A stretch of DNA of 64,000 nucleotides from Tubulanus polymorphus (taxonomy: Eukaryota; Nemertea; Palaeonemertea; Tubulaniformes; Tubulanidae). Location: the NCBI RefSeq assembly GCF_964204645.1, contig NC_134033.1, forward strand, positions 2,725,631 to 2,789,630. The letters are read 5' to 3'. The notes beneath the pieces were generated by a model, which was given only the letters and a program-made list of their open reading frames with translations, searched no databases and was not told the origin of the DNA. Numbering within the stretch: position 1 is the first letter of the stretch; the number at the start of each line of letters is the position of its first letter. The position numbers and the translations under genes are program-made. Positions 36,650 through 46,717 of this stretch are shown in pieces.

Positions 36650-37735
36650 ATGAATTTTACCACAATCTTAACGACTGCTGCTCCGCGATGGTGCAAGGAC
36701 CTATCACGACCAGAACGATGGGATCACGTTTTCAGCTATAATATTTATACGTACGGATATTTTCCAGCTTCAGTTTTAGGAATGTTTCTAAACTCTGTTT
36801 CTATTCTAGTATTCAGAAAGATCGGTCGCTCCACTTATCAAACTATAATCATTCTCGCCTGGTTTGATTTACTGTTCGTATTTTCAGTGTTTCTTCTTTA
36901 TCCATTTCGAATGTATATCATCTATATGAGTTCCAGAGTATTTATTCTCGGGCGTATCGACGACTGGTTTTTTGGACACGAAATTATAATTTGGGTTCTA
37001 CCGCTGTTTTATACGTTTCAAATGGCAAAAAATTGGGGCGTAGTTACAGTAAATTTTGAAAGACTTCTGGTCGTCGCGAGTCCGCTGTATTTCAGACGAT
37101 TCTGGGACAAAAAGCAAATAATTTTTATATCGGTTTTGAACGGCATTATTTCCGCCATTTGTTTCTGGCCGTATTATTTTCCACTACGTTTACCCGGAAG
37201 GCCAAGGCGGCGCTGTTACACACGTTTATATACGATGGGTGCTTTTGGAGCGAAAACAATTCGAACACCTTTTACTTATTCCTCTGCTAGCGCCGCGCTT
37301 TATCTTGATAATTCATACATGTTCATGACTGTTTCTACACCTTTTATTAGTTTAATTGTGATAAATCTAACTTTGTTCGGAATTATGATGTTTAGAAAAC
37401 TAAATCGAAAGAAACAATTTCGCGCGGACGCAGCGGCGCCCGGTGAAAAATCTACCGAACTCAAAATATTAAAAGTGGTTCTTATAATTGTATTTCTGTT
37501 TTTTATCTGTGAAATCCCCGCATCGCTGGACCGACTGTTGCATTTCTTGCAGAAGAGGTATGGCTTACGTCACGGTGTAGTTGGGGGTGGGCTGATGATC
37601 ATGCGTAAAGTGGGAATTCTGTTCAGTGTTATAGACTCGTCCGTAAATTTCTTCGTTTACTGCGCAACAAACGGCGCCTTTAGAAAAAAAGCTAAACAGA
37701 TTTTACTAATAAATTATCTGTTGGACTCTAAATAG
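36650..37735 (+). CDS. Class A GPCR, FMRFamide/neuropeptide-receptor-like, copy 1
   Basis: Intronless 361-residue protein with seven hydrophobic segments. TM1 is around 36-56 (NSVSILVF), TM2 66-85, TM3 about 112-140 ending NFERLLVV, TM4 157-178, TM5 about 225-250, TM6 274-296 with FFICEIP, and TM7 320-340 with NFFVYC and a basic tail. It is atypical: ERL replaces DRY, VNFFVY replaces NPxxY, and there is no Cys at the top of TM3. Cys15 and Cys189 (ECL2) remain. I chose the ATG at 36650 because the paralogue at 40424-41509 has the same start and the same length. The open frame runs upstream to about 36599 but without a second ATG. The ligand is unknown; FMRFamide-receptor-like is a family guess. 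Confidence 0.85.
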   Translation: MNFTTILTTAAPRWCKDLSRPERWDHVFSYNIYTYGYFPASVLGMFLNSVSILVFRKIGRSTYQTIIILAWFDLLFVFSVFLLYPFRMYIIYMSSRVFILGRIDDWFFGHEIIIWVLPLFYTFQMAKNWGVVTVNFERLLVVASPLYFRRFWDKKQIIFISVLNGIISAICFWPYYFPLRLPGRPRRRCYTRLYTMGAFGAKTIRTPFTYSSASAALYLDNSYMFMTVSTPFISLIVINLTLFGIMMFRKLNRKKQFRADAAAPGEKSTELKILKVVLIIVFLFFICEIPASLDRLLHFLQKRYGLRHGVVGGGLMIMRKVGILFSVIDSSVNFFVYCATNGAFRKKAKQILLINYLLDSK

Positions 37736-38881
37736 GACAGATAAAAGTTCCTTTCATTCCACATTTCAAGAAACAGACCACAGCGTCCATATTATCAATG
37801 ACGGTAAGATGGTCGAACTCAGTGGTTGCTGTTTGTAACTTCATGATTTTTTCATGCTGCTTTCTGCTTGAACTGATGCAACGGTTCTGCCCTCAAATCG
37901 CAAAGCTCTTACTAACACTTGACTGTGATGATTTTGGAAACTTCAAGATGATATAGCCCCGATGTTTTTGCAAACTGATGAATAGACGTGGAGCAAAGAC
38001 GCAAAATGATCTTAAACCCGTGAAACTTGGCTAATTTGCGAGCTCGAAAGAAACCTCAGATTCTATGACTGCATTATCAAACATATAAAAAATTATATCG
38101 AAAATGAACTAACTTCGACTCGGAGTTAACTCTTACTCACAACTGTGGAACCGGGACCTGTAGTTTCGGCGTCCTGCAATGCAGCAACACCGCACGTTAT
38201 TGCGTTTATTAGCAAGTTTATCATCCCGGACTCAGTTCAACTGAGATCTGATTTATGAGAGAGAATGCATTCGTGTCCAGAAATTACACCGAACAGAAAG
38301 TCAGTAACTTCCGGAAGATTTCTCTCGGGAATCGTACCGGAAATTTCCGGAGGATCTATTTCCGGAAACTTTCTGCCTAAATGGTGCCTACAGAGTTCGT
38401 AAACTTCAGGGCAAGTGGAAATACAGGTGTTTTCTGGGAGTTGTCCAGGCGAAAAGTGAAAAATTCCAGGAGTCATGGCAAGCAAAATGTTGGTTTAGGC
38501 CTATCTATAGCCGCGATCACACAAGCAAAAAATCTCTGCGTGATAGACTATTGATTCTGGTCTTGAAATATAACCATCCCTCGCAGTGTCACTATATATA
38601 CTAAATATACGAAATCAGGTATCCATGTTTGTAGTTTTGCATTTACTGGGCTGTGTTGCCCAACCTCAAACGGCCGAGCGGACCCAACTATTTGATAATG
38701 AGATGCTCTGGTGCTCACTTTCACTCTTGAATATATGAGGGAAGCATATTTATAGCTTTATCAATTTAACAATGGTAGTCCTATACCCGGGTCTACAGTC
38801 ATTACACACGAACAATTAAGGGTATATTCCTTCATTGTTTAAAACTAGGAGTAATGGCGACTACGGAATAGTGTTTCTTCA
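37736..38881. other. Spacer between GPCR copies, left part
   Basis: No gene recognised. A half element of the TTCCACAGTTGTGAG palindrome family lies near 38105-38160. Confidence 0.5.
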
Positions 38882-39298
38882 ATGGTTATAATGTTACCAA
38901 CGGATCGAAGTATTGTTTTGAATTTCCTCGCGTTTCGGTATCTCGTTACCAGTTTCCGAAATTATCAAAAATGCTACATTAAATCGAGAACCGCCGAGAG
39001 TATAGTTAAATCTCTCCGGGACTGTTACTACGAAAAAGTTATTCCGCGTTCGCTGTCTTGGATTTGGAAGTATGATTCCAGTTCAGCTTTTCCGCCTGAA
39101 GCTAACAAACGACTGCAATTCGCAATAGATCGCGCTAAGAAAGATTTCGCCAATCTCAAAAATATATATGGTTTAAACTTTTCGCTTCCACATCGGAATA
39201 AGCATGTTTTGGACTTCGACACTCACTTAGAATATCGGAAATTATCACCCAAGTCTGGACTACGATTTCATATTTATGAACTTACAAACCATTTGTGA
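38882..39298 (+). CDS. Unidentified 138-codon ORF between the GPCR copies
   Basis: The frame runs from ATG 38882 to TGA 39296-39298. It reads as a basic, aromatic-rich protein with segments such as VIPRSLSWIWKYDSSSAF and RLQFAIDRAKKDFANLKNI, with no signal peptide or clear membrane segment. I do not recognise it. A block of the type 'VIPRSL..' followed by a basic helix reminds me of N-terminal ORF fragments in some invertebrate retroelements, but I cannot confirm that. There is no in-frame continuation or clear splice pattern. It could be a real small gene, a transposon relic or chance. Confidence 0.3.
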   Translation: MVIMLPTDRSIVLNFLAFRYLVTSFRNYQKCYIKSRTAESIVKSLRDCYYEKVIPRSLSWIWKYDSSSAFPPEANKRLQFAIDRAKKDFANLKNIYGLNFSLPHRNKHVLDFDTHLEYRKLSPKSGLRFHIYELTNHL

Positions 39299-40423
39299 TC
39301 AACTGAACAGGAATTATTTTGATAATTTACCACGTCGATTCCGTCTCACTCTTCATGAACTCTGAAACTTAACAACTGTTAGAAATTTCAAAAGCGGATA
39401 ATGGTGGGAAAATTGTTATCTTAGACCTTGTTGATTATTATGCAAATCTCTCTTAGACAACCCCAATGTATATAAGATCATCCCGAGGAAGCGGAATCTC
39501 CTATACCCAGACAAGCGACTTGCCCGGTACCAATTTCAGAAAAGAGAGAATATTTTTTTATACAGGCGCGCGGTTACCGGTACCGAGTATAGGAAACAAG
39601 TTGCTGTAAACAGAATAATCCTACCCAGAAAAGTAATTTAGTCATCGCAATCGGTACTGCACCAATCATGTCCATAGGTATAATAAGAACTACGTAGGCT
39701 TGATGATGGATAATATGTATATCAAATAATAAAATCAACTCCTCCGCACTCAAATCAATTGAGATATTTTGTGTTCGAGTTTAGGCGATAAAATTCGCGT
39801 TATAAGTGTACACAGTGGATGCTCGTTACAGCGAACTTCACGGGACCAGAATATACGTTCGTTTTAACCAGTAAGAAATTGATTGAAATAGTCTCTCGCT
39901 TGGGATGAAAATTCCATCATGAATCGTTGTGCCTGCTGTGTTCACATGAAATCTAATTCACATTCTGCTAATGCAACGGTTCTGAGATTTTCGTTCGACG
40001 CGAAAGCATTCTGTTTTAAAGGAGTCGACTGAAATATATATTTTTTGTATGGATAATAAAATACGTCGACGATAAGAAAAGTCACAGGTTTGCGTGTCAC
40101 TAAATACCATTGTCTCTAAGTGATCGGACGAATGTGAAATCTTGGGAGTAGTCCAAGGTGAAACAAAAGCTATTCTTGTCCTGAATAGACCGCATACGAA
40201 ATCAATAGTCCATTCTATATGCATTCCCTTTGATAATGATGAAATCGAACCCGCGCTTCAGAAACAAAGTCATTGATGGAAAAGGCGTCGTATCAGTTCA
40301 AGCAGCGTATCAAAATTACGAAGATAAATGAACATCGTATCGGGTTTTAAATCGTATTGTCACCGCTTTCGATGCGGCAGATGTTTCGATCTGATTCTTA
40401 TGAAATCAATTATTTTTCTAATT
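39299..40423. other. Spacer between GPCR copies, right part
   Basis: No gene, repeat array or clear element recognised; short open frames only. Confidence 0.5.
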
Positions 40424-41509
40424 CTATTTAGAATCCCACAGATAATTTATTAGTAAAATCTGTTTAGCTTTTTTCCTAAAGGCGCCGTTTGTAGCGCAGT
40501 AAACGAAGAAATTTACGGACGAGTCTAAAACACTGAACAGAATTCCTACTTTACGCATGATCATTCGTTCATCAAAAGATACGCCGTGGAGTAATCCATA
40601 CCTTTTCTGCAAAAACCCTAACACGCGGTCCAGCGAGGCGGGAGTTTCACAAATAAAAAACAGAATTACAATGATAATAACCACTTTTAATATTTTGAAT
40701 TCGGTAGATTTTTTACCGGGCGCCGCTGCGTCCGCGTGAAATTGTTTCTTTCGATTTAGTTTTCTAAACATCATAATTCCTAATAAAGTTAGATTTATCA
40801 CAATTAAAGTAATGAAAGGTGCAAGAACAGTCATGAAAATGTTGGAATTATTAACGTGAACTGCAGCATTAGCACGGGAATAGGCAAAAGGTGTTCGAAT
40901 TGTTTTCGCTCCAAAAGCTCCCATCGTGGATTGACTCCTGAAACAATGTCGCGTGGCCTTTCCGGGTAAACGTTGTGGCAAATAATACGGCCAGTAACAA
41001 ACAATGGATATAACGACATTGAAAACCGACAGAAAAATTATTTGTTTATTGTCCCAGAATCGTCTGAAATACAGCGGACTCGCGACGACCAGAAGTCTTT
41101 CAAAATTGATTATAACTACGGCCCAATTTTTTGTCATTTGAAACGTATGAAACAGCGGTTGAACCCAAATTGTAATTTCGTGTCCAAAAAACCAGTCGTC
41201 GTAACGGCCAAGAATAGACACGCTGGAATTCATACCGATTTTGAATATTCGAAGTGGATAAAGAAGAAACACTGAACATACGAACAGTAAATCAAACCAG
41301 GCGAGAATCATTATAGTTTGATAAATAGCGCGACCGATTGTTCTGAATACTAGAATAGAAACAGAGTTTAGAATCATTCCTAAAACTGTAGCCGGAAAAT
41401 ATCCGTACACATAAATTCTATAACTGAAAACGTGATCCCATCGTTCTGGTGGTAACAGGTCCTTGCACTGCCGCGGAGCAGAAGTCGTGGAGATTGTGGT
41501 AGAATTCAT
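40424..41509 (-). CDS. Class A GPCR, FMRFamide/neuropeptide-receptor-like, copy 2
   Basis: Intronless 361-residue paralogue of the receptor at 36650-37735, in convergent orientation about 2.7 kb away. Most residues look identical by eye, including NFERLLVV, WPYYLPQRLPG, the intracellular loop 3 block RKLNRKKQFHADAAAPG and the TM7 block NFFVYC. The frame stays open upstream to an ATG at 41599, which would add 30 residues. I prefer the Met at 41509 because it aligns with the start of copy 1 and the extension lies where copy 1 has an in-frame stop. Like copy 1 it lacks canonical DRY, NPxxY and the TM3 cysteine. It has N-terminal Cys and an ECL2 Cys (RHCFRS). Confidence 0.85.
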   Translation of the reverse strand: MNSTTISTTSAPRQCKDLLPPERWDHVFSYRIYVYGYFPATVLGMILNSVSILVFRTIGRAIYQTIMILAWFDLLFVCSVFLLYPLRIFKIGMNSSVSILGRYDDWFFGHEITIWVQPLFHTFQMTKNWAVVIINFERLLVVASPLYFRRFWDNKQIIFLSVFNVVISIVCYWPYYLPQRLPGKATRHCFRSQSTMGAFGAKTIRTPFAYSRANAAVHVNNSNIFMTVLAPFITLIVINLTLLGIMMFRKLNRKKQFHADAAAPGKKSTEFKILKVVIIIVILFFICETPASLDRVLGFLQKRYGLLHGVSFDERMIMRKVGILFSVLDSSVNFFVYCATNGAFRKKAKQILLINYLWDSK

Positions 41510-41690
41510 TCTTCCATGACCTGTAATCAGTGACTCGGTAACACCCCACTCGCTCTCTGTCTCTGTTATTACATCTAAGCGTACTACACGCGGACGCACG
41601 TTTTCAAAATTCTCGTCGGATGGAACGTAAATTACATAGCGCTGAAAATTCAGATTTCACGAAGATGAATCTCTATATATGTCATATATA
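41510..41690 (-). promoter_or_regulatory. Duplicated upstream region of GPCR copy 2
   Basis: Counterpart of 36470-36649 on the opposite strand, with the same order of shared blocks read on the - strand (gagattcatcttcgtgaaat, tatgtaatttac, agagacagagagcgag). It probably contains the transcription start of copy 2, but I cannot place it. Confidence 0.4.
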
Positions 41691-41862
41691 AAGTCAGGTG
41701 AGCTCTACGACTGCTGCGAGACAGTTGTCTCATCGGGTACAACGCATCATCGATTAAGAAATCAAGTCCTTTTTAAACCCCGTCACTTCAGTTAGAAAAC
41801 ATATTGTATGTGTATAATAATAAAACAGATCTCTTGGGAAAAAACTTAATTAGGGTTAGGGT

Positions 41863-41995
41863 TAACCACGTGTGCTTATAGTTAGGTCCAGAGTATGGCG
41901 ATCATTGGTTCTATGATAAACCAGCCAGAAGTAAAACTGATTGACATCCTGACCTGATTGAGTCAGGTTTCATGAGGTCCCGAACAAAGTTCCTA
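41863..41995 (+). repeat. Repeat right of the GPCR pair
   Basis: Direct-orientation partner of 36001-36160, about 75-80% alike by eye. Confidence 0.5.
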
Positions 41996-43033
41996 CCAAC
42001 AGATCCCGCGTGGTGTTATTTACGGGTGGATGCTGACACATTTACTGCCTACGAACCGAAACGTTGGATGTTCTGGGCAAGAACACTCGTGTGTTTCGGT
42101 TCTTGTGAGGGGTCCACCCTCCGATATTCTGGACTGGATATTTTCTGAAGAAAGATCAATATTCAAGGTTGAAAATTTTGTAGTGGCAATTATATTCGCT
42201 GGTTTACCAGATCTGAAAATGCGAGCGACGAAACCACGGCGAAGTTTGGAAAAAGGCCCTAAATTGCTAAGTGGATTCCTCTCCCTCCCCTTTGACCCTG
42301 GATCCGCCTCTGATCAAAATGATTATTAAAAGAAGCCTTGATACCAAAACAAGAGAAAGTTCCGCGACTTGCGTCAGGGGACGAATTTCTAAATTGGACG
42401 AATAATTTGAATTAAGAGTTTATGCGCCCTACATACAACTCGTTTGTAGGCCTATACTACTGACTCATGGGTACATGACTGCTGATATTTTTGAGTAGAA
42501 AACGAATCCGTTGACAATCGTTCATCTCTTCTTTGTCGTTTATTTCAGATAGATAGATAGATATTTCATTGTCCACAAAATAAAATCAGCATTGACAAAA
42601 TCTGTTTCCTATGTTAGTGCACGATATCATTACTTGTGTTATAAATGGCAAGTGGGGATTTAACAGCATTAGCCGCACCGGCGATGGGCAGTTTTATATC
42701 AATTTTACACATTAAACAAAAATTCAAATTCAAAGGTTATCATAAGCAACTGGTCGCTAATTACCTTCGCGGGACTGGCCCCAGTTAAATACAGGCACAA
42801 GCCCCTCAGTCAGAGAGTAACCATATGTAGAATAAATTATCTATTGTCAACCTGACGACGTAGTTTGCTTAAATAACGTAATAGGAACAGTTTCTTCGTC
42901 GTTCACGGAATCAGATCCACTACCGTACACGCGTCACGAAGGGGGATTTATTTCTTTACGGGCGCGTATAGATTTCTAACTTGGGCGATTGGTTTTTAGA
43001 AAAGACCTGATTTATGGATTATTCATTGGTACG
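41996..43033. other. Intergenic, no gene recognised
   Basis: A short (GATA)n tract near 42545 precedes a possible LINE-like tail. Nothing coding is seen. Confidence 0.45.
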
Positions 43034-43255
43034 TAAGGCTAAAAAAAATTGATACCTTGTTTCTCCGCTCTGCTGAGCTTATAAGTTGACCCGGCCGCCT
43101 ATCTACCCTATACATTACTTTTTTTTAAATCGTGATCAATTTTACCATAACAGACCCGGCCGCTATAGAAATGAACTGTTTATAAATTTTATCATATTTT
43201 ACAAAAATGACCCGGCCGCTGCGGAGAAACAAGGTATGATTTTTGTTTAGCCTAA
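43034..43255. mobile_element. Harbinger-like MITE, copy C
   Basis: Same family; TAA/TAA target duplication; very similar to copies A and B, so recent activity is likely. Confidence 0.75.
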
Positions 43256-43810
43256 CACTTATTCGTTTTCGTTCAAAAATATACGCATATATATACTTCC
43301 AAGCCTAGTTCATTTTTGTAGGAAAAAGTAGCAAAATTTTCACCCGAAAATGTGAAGTTGTGAAATTGCTTCTGCATCTGATTTTCAATTTCAGGTTTTC
43401 CACGCGAGCACTACCCCGACCCGATAGCGCGTGGCTATTACCTTACAAAAAGTTCTACGTTCATGAAAATCGAACGGATGTACGTTAATAGCCAAAATTG
43501 AATAATTGAAAATCATTTTAGGGGGAATTTATTTATTTAGGAACTGTTCATGCATATACGCAAAACGTTATTGATTTTCTTACTCGAAACACGGATTTTA
43601 TAAAAACACTCCATTTTCTGATGCGATGTACTCGATGAGACTGTGTAGGCATACTGACGGTCTTGAACGTGTCTGTTATCATAGGGCTTTAAATATAACA
43701 CTTATAACTCAGAACTGCGCAACTGGATCCTGGGCTGGCCGATAGCTATATGCGCTTCAATATGTCTAATGAACATTAAAAAAACTGAGAAATATTTCTA
43801 AAGCTATTTC

Positions 43811-43821
43811 TTTATTTTATT
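43811..43821 (-). terminator. Polyadenylation signals of TSFM
   Basis: Read on the - strand, GAATAAAATAAAG gives two overlapping AATAAA hexamers about 45-55 nt beyond the TSFM stop codon, a normal distance for a short 3' UTR. Confidence 0.6.
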
Positions 43822-43867
43822 CGAAGACAAAAACATATTTATACCATTCATAATTAAAGTAATTAAT

Positions 43868-44869
43868 CTATTCTAAATCGTCCCCGGGAAGTTGTTCCCC
43901 GCATTGAAACTTCACGAAGTCCGAAATTTCCAACGAATTTTGTTCCAAGAATTCTTTAACGGTGATCGATTCGTCCATCAGGAATTCCTGAAACAACAAC
44001 CGCTTTTCGTCGTCTTTATTCGAGTCGGGTTCGTCGTCGTCGTCCGGCGAACCGACGCGGTCCGGGTTCATGCCGACGATATGCTGGCACAACTGGCGCG
44101 CCAATTCCTCCGTTTTGAAGCGCGCGCCGTCAGGCGGCGACGCCGTCCGGCGGTACGAAACAACGGCGCAGTATTTACCGAGTTGGCACGCGCCCGAACT
44201 CGCGCTTTCGGGACCGGCCGAATGAACGTAGCTCGCTAACTCGAAACCGTCCGCCGCGCGCATCACGACGCCGCGACGCGGCGCCATATTCTCGCCGATG
44301 TTCCCGATCACCAACGCGATCGCGTCCGATACGGTTTCGGCGCCGTCGCACGGCAACGACGCGATTCGACTTTTATCGAACGCGACGATATTTCGCGTAT
44401 CGCTATTCGAAGTCGAGCCGCCGCGTAAACAGGCGTCGGCGACCTGTTGCACCAACGCGTGGAACTTCTTATTGCGCGCGACGAAATCTGTTTCGCAGTT
44501 CAGCTCGACGATGGAGGCGGCGTCGCCCTCGACGATTAATCCGATCAGCCCGTTAGACATGGCGCGGTGTTGTAATTTAGTCGCTTTCGCCCATCCCTCT
44601 TTCTGCGCCTCGGCGCGAAGCCACTCCTCGGCTTTGTCGACGTCGTTTTCGAATCGGTCGAGAGCCTTGCGACAATTAATAAACGGATAACCAGTCCGTT
44701 TACGTAATTTACTTAACGAGGCCTTGTCGGCGGTTAGGTAGGCGGTCAGGTGCACCGAACGACCTATCACAGGCGGCGGTCTAACGACGATTCGACGGAG
44801 ATGCCGCGAACAGAGACCTCGCACAGCAGCGGAAAACATCGCGATCCTACCGTAGAAAAAAACATTCAC
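43868..44869 (-). CDS. TSFM: Elongation factor Ts, mitochondrial, single exon
   Basis: Guanine-nucleotide exchange factor that regenerates mitochondrial EF-Tu-GTP during translation. The 333-residue frame starts with a basic, Arg-rich presequence free of acidic residues for about 47 residues, as expected for matrix import. An N-terminal UBA-like domain follows (residues 49-100, LSKLRKRTGYPFINCRKAL), then the EF-Ts core with GLIGLIVEG and the signature TDFVARN at 127-133. The C-terminus is acidic. An alternative Met at residue 11 (44839) would give a shorter presequence. The whole gene is one exon and is clearly GC-richer than its flanks, unlike the heavily split UGGT. Intact length and a polyadenylation signal argue that it is functional. 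Confidence 0.93.
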   Translation of the reverse strand: MNVFFYGRIAMFSAAVRGLCSRHLRRIVVRPPPVIGRSVHLTAYLTADKASLSKLRKRTGYPFINCRKALDRFENDVDKAEEWLRAEAQKEGWAKATKLQHRAMSNGLIGLIVEGDAASIVELNCETDFVARNKKFHALVQQVADACLRGGSTSNSDTRNIVAFDKSRIASLPCDGAETVSDAIALVIGNIGENMAPRRGVVMRAADGFELASYVHSAGPESASSGACQLGKYCAVVSYRRTASPPDGARFKTEELARQLCQHIVGMNPDRVGSPDDDDEPDSNKDDEKRLLFQEFLMDESITVKEFLEQNSLEISDFVKFQCGEQLPGDDLE

Positions 44870-46448
44870 AAATCACACAGAATTTTAAGATTATCAACCA
44901 GGGCCATCATATTTGAAGTTTGGGGGTGAACTGTTGAAGGCCTTCATAATTGAAAATCGGAACAAATTTATTGATTTTCTGTGGGAGTATTTTGATATTC
45001 TTAGCCCTTCAAGGTCAAGTAAGCTACCGATATCAAATTGGCGTCTTGTGCAGCGGAATGAAAGAGTAATCGGTAGAAATTCAATAAGATGAAGACATAA
45101 TTGACAAATACCTTGTGTTTTTGGTGGAATAAAATTAATTTCCGGGTGAAAATTCTATGCGGCAAAATTTGACGAAATTGTTGCTAATCGGCTGTAACTA
45201 TTCCGTCATTTATGCTCTACTGCCAAGGGTGGCGTTTAGGCGAATGGATCAATTAAATCGAATTTTATTCATAAAAGAACAGAAATTTATTGTGACTGAA
45301 ATAGCATTAAAACCGATATCGACGTAGCTGACATAGTTTGCATAAGTACGAGATTATTCAACAGTCCTCTCGAATTGGTCTTTTGCTAGGTTTTTGTACT
45401 TCTGTTGTCACCACGGCGGAAGCCCCCCTCCCCCTACTAATATCACGAATTCGGTCCGGTAGAGCAATTTAGAAAGGATGAGAAAAATCTTATGCATTAA
45501 AAAAAACACGGAGGTTATTAGCGAAAATGAAAGAGATAATATAATTTCACAAACTTTCAAGGGATTAGTTTACGGAATCCCGGGATGTGCTACCGCCCTG
45601 GCCAGAGGACCAGCCACAGCGCGGCAACGACACCGCGGAAAAACAAAGTATAAAAAACAAAGTCTGGGAAAACTCAGCGGATTTGCAGCAGAAAAGTTTT
45701 CTCATGGGGGGGGGCGCATATGTCACAAGCCCTTCTTCTTTATGTTGTCCCACTGATCATTGATCGCATTGTCGTAGTTCATGCAGGAATAGAAATCAAG
45801 GTAACTTAAAACATGTAGTTATGATAACAACATAGTCTGTATGTTGGCCTACTCATCCTATGAAACGGGTCCCACGTTCTAACCGACATTTCTAAACTTG
45901 GACTATTTGCACTGGTTCGTATCTTATATAACACGCGTACGCTGTTCGTACAAACTCATCAAAACTGTCCCCGAATCGATACACAATTTAATAAATTCGT
46001 ATTTGATTAATAACTATTTGATGATGAGCACGGCACGCGCGGTTAGTTTAGGCTCGGACAGTCAGTGTGCGTGTGTGTGACCGGAACAAACTGCCACAGT
46101 GTATCGATACAACCCCCGGACAAGATAAGAACGGACAAGTCTGCTCGATCGCGATCATCTGACGATCCAACGAGAGTTGTTGGTGACCGGTCTGAAATAC
46201 GTGGCGGATATCTAGACGAGTGTTTTCGTTCAAAGGTACGTTCAGTCACATAAAAGCAGGCGCGGATCCAGACTATCGCACATGCAACACGGGCCCTTTT
46301 CAAAGTTTGTGCCCTTTTTTCACTGTGCTGTAGTCACCGAATGGCCTGGATCCGCGCCTGAAAACTCGTTGTACAAGCGTGTTTCTTATATATAATTAAA
46401 TATCAATACATATGTAATACATATTAATATATAATTATCACTTAGTTT
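44870..46448. other. Intergenic between TSFM and the expansin-like gene
   Basis: No convincing gene. Short frames on both strands around 45480-46300 have no recognisable domains. Confidence 0.45.
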
Positions 46449-46610
46449 ATCAATTCTTTTTTCCCAGGGAAATCTCCCTATCAGACTCAGCCCCTAAGGC
46501 TCGGGGTTGTCCTTCTCATATAGGTACCTATTCATCTATGAAATGATATCCAAAGAAATTATGTTTATAATCTTGTACATATTGTAAGTAAATAAATCAT
46601 TCATTCTTCT
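46449..46610 (+). mobile_element. Possible non-LTR retrotransposon 3' end
   Basis: gggaaatctccctatcagac and gcccctaaggctcggggttg, followed by a tail with taaataaatcattcattc, resemble 3' ends of CR1/L2-type LINE elements. No coding part is attached. Confidence 0.35.
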
Positions 46611-46717
46611 GCAAATCGTTTTAACCTATGTGATTTTTTTATGATTCAGTGTATCTATAGGTTTTTGTTAGCTCACGGTTCACTTCATATTTTGAAGGTA
46701 ACGCGCGTGCAGATTCT

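Noticed and set aside
40831-41275. Frames opposite or overlapping the second GPCR
   Set aside because: Shadows of the 361-residue receptor frame; no independent features.
43892-44690. Plus-strand frames of 115 and 130 codons
   Set aside because: Antisense shadows of the GC-rich TSFM coding exon.
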